Source of the DNA: UBA2982 sp040081395 | GTDB lineage: Bacteria; Gemmatimonadota; Gemmatimonadetes; Longimicrobiales; Gaopeijiaceae | Assembly: GCA_040081395.1 (NCBI GenBank) | Contig: JBEBGN010000014.1 | Coordinates: 1 to 37,401 of the forward strand | DNA length: 37,401 bases | Direction: 5' to 3' | In this document: positions 32,468-37,401 of the stretch, in pieces | Numbering within the stretch: the first letter of the stretch is position 1 | Layout of the letters: each line of letters opens with the position of its first letter | The notes under the pieces: generated by a model | What the model saw: only the letters and a program-made list of their open reading frames with translations | What the model was told of the DNA's origin: nothing | Databases searched by the model: none | Position numbers and translations under genes: made by a program

Positions 32468-33772
32468 TTAGGTCTTGGGCCGCAGTTCGGTGGCCGTCTG
32501 CAGGCCGCGAGCCACCTCGGGAAGCACGCCACCGGGCGCCCCCCTCCGCTGCCGGATCTCGTCTCCGAGGTGGGAGAGCCTCGGGCTGAACAGGGCCGCC
32601 AGCGCGACACAGCCGAGCCCGCCGACCGCCACCGTAATGGGTGCGCCGAGTCGGGTGGCGATGGCACCGCCGACCAAGCTGCCCACGGGAGTGACGCCGA
32701 TGAATGCCATGGCATACAGGCTCATGACCCTCCCACGCATGTCGTCGCTCACCAGGGTCTGGATCACGGTGTTCACGGACGCAGTGGCCAACATGAGGGC
32801 GAACCCACTCAGCACGAGCAGCGCGCCCGACAAGAAGAACGTCCGGGACGCCGCGAACATGACGAGCACCACCCCGAGAGCCGCAGTAGCCCGCACGACC
32901 AGCCTGCCGATGCCGGCTAACGAGTCACGAGCCGCGAGGGAGAGCGCACCAGCGAATGCACCCAGCCCCGCGCACGAAGTCAGGACACCGAGGGTGCGTG
33001 CATCCCCCCCCAGCACATCCCGCGCGAAGGCGGGCAGCAGCACGATGTACGGGACGCCGAAGAGCGACACACCCGCGAACAGGATCAGCATGTCCCGAGT
33101 CGGAGCGAAGCCGAACGCGTACGCGAATCCCTCCCGAATGTGGGTGAGCACGTCCCCCGATACGCCCCCCCCTTCAGGAGGGAGTCTCATCGCGAGCAGC
33201 GCGGCCAATACCGCGACGTAACTGAGGGCGTTCAGCAGGAAGACCGGCCCCTCCCCCACCCATCCGATCAGGACTCCTGAGACAGCAGGCCCGATCAGGC
33301 GCGCGCCATTGAACATGGAGGAGTTGAGCGCGATCGCGTTCGGCAGATCCTCGGTGCCCCCGACCAACCGCACCAGCAGCGACTGGCGCGCAGGAATGTC
33401 CGCTCCGTTCACCAGTCCAGAGAAAATCGCGAGCGCGATGAGGTGCCAGACCTCGACGCGCCCGCTGAGGACGAGAGCGGCCAGCACCGTCGCCTGGATC
33501 ATGAGCAGCGCCTGAGCGACCACCACCATGCGATGGCGATTCCACCGATCGACCAACGCGCCTGCGAAGGGGGCCATGATCAGGCCAGGGAACTGGCCGG
33601 CGAAAGCGATGACGCCGAGCAGGAGCTCCGAGTCGGTGAGCCGATAGACGAGCCAGCTCATGGCCACCTGCTGCATCCACGTGCCGACGAGCGAGACCCC
33701 ATGGCCCACGAAGAAAAGCCGCAGGTTGCGGTGCTTCAGGGCCCGGAAGGCGGTACGGACGCGCGCAATCAT
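32468..33772 (-). CDS. MFS transporter, MFS_3/EntS-like
   Basis: A 434-residue integral membrane transporter with about 12 hydrophobic segments. Features typical of the MFS_3 group: opening RNLRLFFVGHGVSLVGTWMQQVAMSWLVYRLT (15-46), the motif A-like PFAGALVDRWNRHRMVV (73-89), the helix 4 segment NGADIPARQSLLVRLVG, and the second-half counterpart DDMRGRVMSLYAMAFIGVTP. This group includes the enterobactin exporter EntS and macrolide efflux pumps; substrate cannot be told from sequence, and most are proton antiporters. The charged cytoplasmic C-terminus (RQRRGAPGGVLPEVARGLQ) is unusual in length. It stands apart from the TonB cluster by 137 bases, including a hairpin at 33841-33866. Confidence 0.9.
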   Translation of the reverse strand: MIARVRTAFRALKHRNLRLFFVGHGVSLVGTWMQQVAMSWLVYRLTDSELLLGVIAFAGQFPGLIMAPFAGALVDRWNRHRMVVVAQALLMIQATVLAALVLSGRVEVWHLIALAIFSGLVNGADIPARQSLLVRLVGGTEDLPNAIALNSSMFNGARLIGPAVSGVLIGWVGEGPVFLLNALSYVAVLAALLAMRLPPEGGGVSGDVLTHIREGFAYAFGFAPTRDMLILFAGVSLFGVPYIVLLPAFARDVLGGDARTLGVLTSCAGLGAFAGALSLAARDSLAGIGRLVVRATAALGVVLVMFAASRTFFLSGALLVLSGFALMLATASVNTVIQTLVSDDMRGRVMSLYAMAFIGVTPVGSLVGGAIATRLGAPITVAVGGLGCVALAALFSPRLSHLGDEIRQRRGAPGGVLPEVARGLQTATELRPKT

Positions 33773-33840
33773 GTCGGCAGAAGCCTGGAAACTTCATGCC
33801 CGAGGTCAAGGCAGGTCGGCACCGACCCCCGAAAAGCGAA

Positions 33841-33866
33841 GAGGCCGCGGCTTTCGCCGCGGCCTC
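33841..33866 (-). terminator. Hairpin after the exbB-exbD-exbD unit
   Basis: Eleven-bp stem GAGGCCGCGGC (33841-33851) and GCCGCGGCCTC (33856-33866), loop TTTC. It lies 43 bases past the last exbD stop in the transcription direction. On the minus strand it is followed by TTCGCTTTTC, a weak T-rich stretch, making this the most terminator-like hairpin in the window. Confidence 0.65.
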
Positions 33867-33909
33867 GAACGCCATCGCGCTTCCCGACCCTGGACCCTAG
33901 AAGCGAGCC

Positions 33910-34350
33910 CTAGAAGCCGGCCGGACGTGCCTGCGCCCATTCCTCGGGCGTCGGCAACATCGCTCCGAGCACCTCGACTCCGGCGCCCTTCGCCACGTCC
34001 ATCACAGCCAACACCTGTCCGTACGTCACGCCCTTGATCGCCTTGACGAATAGCAGCTTGTCCGGGCGGTCGGCGTAGACCATGGTGAGCATCGCGGGCA
34101 GGTCGGTTTCGGTCACATACGTCTTGTTCAAGAACATCGCCCCGCTCGCGTCGAACTCGAGCACGATGGGCGCCAGTCCTGGCTCGGCTGGATCATCCTT
34201 GTCCACCGGGAGCTGTACGTCGATGCTCCGCTGGAGAACCTGCTGCGCCAGAATGAAGATCACGAGCAACACCAACAAGACGTCGATCATCGGCGTCAGG
34301 TTGGGTTCCGCCATCGATCGAGCTGCTCCACCACCTGTCGACATCGACAT
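33910..34350 (-). CDS. exbD: ExbD/TolR-type biopolymer transport protein, copy 2
   Basis: Inner-membrane stator component that couples proton flow to TonB or Tol motion. It has 146 residues: a short cytoplasmic N-terminus, one TM (NLTPMIDVLLVLLVIF, about 17-36) with the essential proton-path Asp23, and a periplasmic domain (about 45-146). It starts MSMSTGG like the adjacent copy, and the start codon lies 2 bases after that gene's stop, so the pair is a duplication and translation is coupled. Two ExbD proteins may form a heteromeric stator. The periplasmic domains have diverged considerably. Confidence 0.92.
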   Translation of the reverse strand: MSMSTGGGAARSMAEPNLTPMIDVLLVLLVIFILAQQVLQRSIDVQLPVDKDDPAEPGLAPIVLEFDASGAMFLNKTYVTETDLPAMLTMVYADRPDKLLFVKAIKGVTYGQVLAVMDVAKGAGVEVLGAMLPTPEEWAQARPAGF

Positions 34351-34352
34351 GG

Positions 34353-34792
<440 letters not shown>

Positions 34793-34796
<4 letters not shown>

Positions 34797-35485
34797 GCGG
34801 TCTTACCTCCCGAACGGAGCCGCGACTCGAGCACGAGCATGAAGTTCAGGAACTCCTTGTTCCCGTAGTCGATCTCCATGCTGACCAGTTCGACGCGGTT
34901 CGTGAAGTAGTTGTAGAACCACACCGCCGGAATGGCCACGAGGAGTCCGAAGGCGGTCGTGATGAGCGCCTCGGCGATACCGGCCGAGATCGCGGTCAGA
35001 CCACCGCTGCCCATGTCGGCCATACCGGTGAAGGCGTTCACGACGCCCATGGTCGTTCCGAGGAGTCCGACGAACGGAGCCGTCGAGCCGACGGTCGCGA
35101 GCACGCCGAGACCGCGGCGGAAGCGAGCCACCTGCTCCAGCTTGTTCAGCTCCACGGTGCGCTGCGCCGCGGCCACTTCGACCGGGCTGAGGCTGCCGTC
35201 GGCCACGTGGCTGCGGAGCGCCGAGAAGACGCCCTTGTAGGCAGCCGCGAGATGGCTCTTGGCGTGCTTCTCGACAGCTGCCTGGGCAGCGGCCATGTCC
35301 TGCGCCTCGAGCGCCTGAGCGAGCTTCGGCGTGAACTTGACCGTCTCCTTGCGTGACTTACGCAGGTCCCACCAACGCTGGAGGGAAACCGTGATGGCGA
35401 ATAGGGACATCGCGAAGAGCGTGTAAACGATGCCCTTAGCGAACCATCCCATGGTCTCCCAAAGTTCGAGCAACGACAGGCCCAT
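34793..35485 (-). CDS. exbB: ExbB/TolQ/MotA-type proton channel
   Basis: A 230-residue inner-membrane pore protein that forms the proton channel of the ExbB-ExbD(-TonB) motor. Three TM regions are visible: about 15-37, 124-148 (LATVGSTAPFVGLLGTTMG) and 167-192 (IAEALITTAFGLLVAIPAVWF); the Thr/Ala-lined helix packing is typical of the MotA_ExbB family. A cytoplasmic segment (38-120) carries basic and helical sequence. GGAGG lies about 10 bases before ATG 35485. It heads the unit; tonB is 109 bases further upstream. Confidence 0.92.
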
Positions 35486-35546
35486 GTGCTACACTCCTCC
35501 ATTGTGGGGCGCACACGGCGCCCGGGTTCGATTTTTTATCGACACT

Positions 35547-35576
35547 CAGGGCCGGCGCGCACGCGCACCGGCCCTG
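35547..35576 (-). terminator. Hairpin between tonB and exbB
   Basis: Nine-bp stem CAGGGCCGG (35547-35555) and CCGGCCCTG (35568-35576) with a 12-base loop. It follows the tonB stop (35595) in its direction of transcription. No T-run follows on the minus strand, so it may attenuate rather than terminate tonB transcription into exbB. Confidence 0.45.
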
Positions 35577-35594
35577 GACCAGCCTCGGTGCTAC

Positions 35595-36374
35595 CTAGTT
35601 GATGACCTGGAAGCGGATCGGAATCTGCACCCACACCGCGACCGTCTGGTCACGATTCTGCGCAGGTGTGAATCGCATGACCTGGGCGACGTTGGCTGCC
35701 GCTTGGTCGAGCGCGTCGAATCCGCTCGTCTCCTGCACCTGCGTGCGCTCCACGGCGCCATTCGTACCGATGTAGAGCCAGAGCACGGGCGCGCCGCCGA
35801 TTCCGGCGTCGCGGAGCACCGCAGGGTACTCACGAATCAGCACCCTCTGCACTTCTTCTGAATTCAACAACTGAGGACGCACCGTCATCGGCGTGAAGCC
35901 CGGTTGGTCCGGGTTGGCCTCGGTCGAGTCCTGACGGGCCGCTGCAGCCTGCGTGACGGTACCAGTGCCTGCTGCGAGCGCGCGAGCATCGAACACCACG
36001 TCCATCTGGGGCGCGGGGATGGCGCTCAAGATCACCGTCGGCATCTCCAACTGGGAGATCACGGTGACGTCCGGCATTTCCGCTTGGAGCTCCGGCGGTG
36101 GCGGCGGTGGCGGCGGGGGCGGAACCGAGGTCTCCTCGACGATCTCGACGATCTGAGTGACCTCTTCTTCCTCTTCCTCCCCGGACCCCATGGTCGTAGA
36201 AACCAGGGTCGCGGCGAGGGCCACGTGGAAGATCGTCGACAGAATGCCCGACGATATGCCACCCGTCATCTTGGGCGGTGCGCTCGCCAGGAGCACGCCG
36301 AAGGGCTTGTGGGCCACATCGGCTTGCGACGCCCCCTTGGCTTTCGCGGGCGCTGGCGCGGGTTTCTCGGCCAT
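35595..36374 (-). CDS. tonB: TonB family energy transducer
   Basis: A 259-residue TonB protein linking the Exb motor to outer-membrane transporters. The start is ATG 36374: GGAGG lies about 11 bases upstream, while the ORF extension to 36452 is not protein-like. A 40-residue cytoplasmic Lys/Ala/Pro-rich segment precedes the TM (about 41-62) containing the conserved Ser-x3-His pair (S46, H50). Six consecutive Glu (66-71) and ten consecutive Pro (85-94) follow; this acidic-Pro block likely spans the periplasm. The C-terminal TonB domain (about 175-259) includes VLRDAGIGGAPVLWLYIGTNGAVERTQV and ends VAVWVQIPIRFQV. The long cytoplasmic tail and the Glu run are less usual than the Pro run. Confidence 0.93.
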   Translation of the reverse strand: MAEKPAPAPAKAKGASQADVAHKPFGVLLASAPPKMTGGISSGILSTIFHVALAATLVSTTMGSGEEEEEEVTQIVEIVEETSVPPPPPPPPPPELQAEMPDVTVISQLEMPTVILSAIPAPQMDVVFDARALAAGTGTVTQAAAARQDSTEANPDQPGFTPMTVRPQLLNSEEVQRVLIREYPAVLRDAGIGGAPVLWLYIGTNGAVERTQVQETSGFDALDQAAANVAQVMRFTPAQNRDQTVAVWVQIPIRFQVIN

Positions 36375-36574
36375 GCTTGGAACCTCCTCCTTCAGTCTCG
36401 ACCGTTCGGAATGCCAACCTAGCAACCTGTCGGGGCGACAGTCTAGGGCCAACCTTGGGGGGCGGCTAGGGGGGCTCTGGGTCGAAGGTGGAACGGCACT
36501 CGGATGCCTACGTTCTATAAGACGTGCGAAGGAGCTTCAGGCACACGGCCCGAAGTTCACGGCGGACGCCTCTC

Positions 36575-37401
36575 GTGGGAGAAGCCAAACTGAAGTCCGA
36601 GATCGAACAGAAAACGCACGAGGAGCGCCCCCGACGCAGACGCCGAAACCTGCTGCTCGTGCTATTGGGGGCGAGCTCGGTACTCGGACTCGTCGTCTGG
36701 TTCGTGGTGATACCCTTCCCGTGGGGGCTCGTGGGTCGGAATCCTGAACGCACCTCCCTCATGGAGCAACGTATTCGCGAAGCTCGACGCGAGGGCACGG
36801 ACTTCGAGCTGTACCAGGAGTGGGTTCCGCTGGACGACATCGCTCCCGCTCTGCGACGGGCTGTCGTGGTGGCCGAGGACTACCGCTTCCGCGAGCACCG
36901 CGGCATCGACTGGGTGTCGCTCGCCGAAGAGGTGCGCTGGACCGGTGATGACGAGTTCTCTTGGTGGAGCGCGGCCGACCGGAGCGCGCTCGCCGATGCG
37001 CTCCGCTACGTCTTGGAGAACCGATCGGAGTTGCGTGGCCGAAGCACGATCACGCAACAACTCGCCAAGAACCTCTACTTCGGAACCGATCGATCGTTCG
37101 TGCGGAAGGCCATGGAGTTCATCGTTGCCCGACGACTCGAGAACCGCCTGGACAAAGATCGCATCCTCGAGATGTACTTGAACGTGGTCGAGTGGGGGCC
37201 CGGCATCTTCGGGGCCGAGGCCGCGGCCCGCACCTACTTCGGGAAGCCTGCGAGCGCGCTCACGCTGTGGGAGGCTGCGGCCCTCGCGGGCACGCTACCG
37301 CATCCGCTCACGTCGAATCCGTCGCTCAACCCGCGCCAGATGTCGTGGCGACAGGGCCTCATCCTCGACCGGCTCGATCCGTCGCGCGGGCTCCCTCCCG
37401 C
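36575..37401 (+). CDS. mtgA: Monofunctional peptidoglycan glycosyltransferase MtgA (3' truncated by window)
   Basis: GT51 glycan-strand polymerase using lipid II, anchored in the inner membrane; runs off the window end after 275 codons. The start is set to GTG 36575 (an alternative GTG at 36524 is also in frame, upstream of a stop at 36518); neither has a clear ribosome binding site. A basic cytoplasmic N-terminus precedes a TM helix at about 25-46. The GT51 motifs are present: AEDYRFREHRGID (catalytic Glu101), RSTITQQLAKNLYFG (156-170), KAMEFIVARRLEN and LEMYLNVVEWGPGIFG (198-213). Between the first two motifs the spacing is longer by about 20 residues than in typical MtgA, because of a Trp-rich insert (EFSWWSAADRSALADALRY). 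Confidence 0.92.
   Translation, partial: MGEAKLKSEIEQKTHEERPRRRRRNLLLVLLGASSVLGLVVWFVVIPFPWGLVGRNPERTSLMEQRIREARREGTDFELYQEWVPLDDIAPALRRAVVVAEDYRFREHRGIDWVSLAEEVRWTGDDEFSWWSAADRSALADALRYVLENRSELRGRSTITQQLAKNLYFGTDRSFVRKAMEFIVARRLENRLDKDRILEMYLNVVEWGPGIFGAEAAARTYFGKPASALTLWEAAALAGTLPHPLTSNPSLNPRQMSWRQGLILDRLDPSRGLPP

Overview
This is a GC-rich, densely packed window with 33 protein-coding genes that I can support, one probable gene remnant, and several perfect GC-rich hairpins. I see no rRNA, tRNA, transposase, integrase, phage gene or CRISPR array. The gene style suggests a Gram-negative, aerobic, envelope-elaborate bacterium of the Gemmatimonadota type: a serine/threonine kinase fused to a TolB-like propeller, many exported enzymes with signal peptides or lipoboxes, quinoprotein dehydrogenases, cytochrome c fusions, and an ExbB/ExbD/TonB system. 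The phylum assignment is inference from gene content; Acidobacteriota or a related group is not excluded.

Layout. Positions 1-7391: a SAM methyltransferase, DUF2277 and DUF1326 proteins, a cell-wall amidase, then a plus-strand cluster of receptor kinase, beta-carbonic anhydrase (overlapping the kinase stop by TTGA), GNAT acetyltransferase and a two-TM protein. Positions 7388-9274: a divergent malate synthase A-type enzyme. Positions 9376-10866: an M28-like exported peptidase lacking the usual catalytic Glu pair. Positions 10942-15344: two tandem PQQ-dependent dehydrogenases, clearly a duplication, each with its own GC hairpin downstream and similar promoter and hairpin elements upstream. Positions 15345-15806: the only long non-genic stretch, holding a promoter region, a signal-peptide-like ORF remnant and a hairpin. 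Positions 15807-25814: exported enzymes and propellers (PafA-like phosphatase, M23 peptidase, cupin, SET protein, PAL-like NHL propeller, TPR lipoprotein, DUF3500, haem-bearing propeller lipoprotein). Positions 25925-33772: a small CC-motif lipoprotein coupled to a DUF1295 membrane enzyme, an exported unknown protein coupled to a cytochrome c/PHM-like copper monooxygenase, an M49-like peptidase, two small exported unknowns and an MFS transporter. Positions 33910-36374: a tight exbB-exbD-exbD unit with tonB just upstream. From 36575 a monofunctional peptidoglycan glycosyltransferase runs off the window end.

Functional reading. Most products act in the periplasm or envelope. The TonB/Exb unit would energise outer-membrane uptake; the quinoproteins and cytochrome-type proteins suggest periplasmic oxidation of unidentified substrates; the amidase, M23 peptidase and MtgA act on peptidoglycan. 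The items most worth following are the duplicated quinoprotein pair, with a near-identical internal tract and rearranged leader hairpins; the co-occurrence of PHM-like and PAL-like proteins, the two halves of eukaryotic peptide-amidating enzyme; and the M28-like protein with altered active-site residues.
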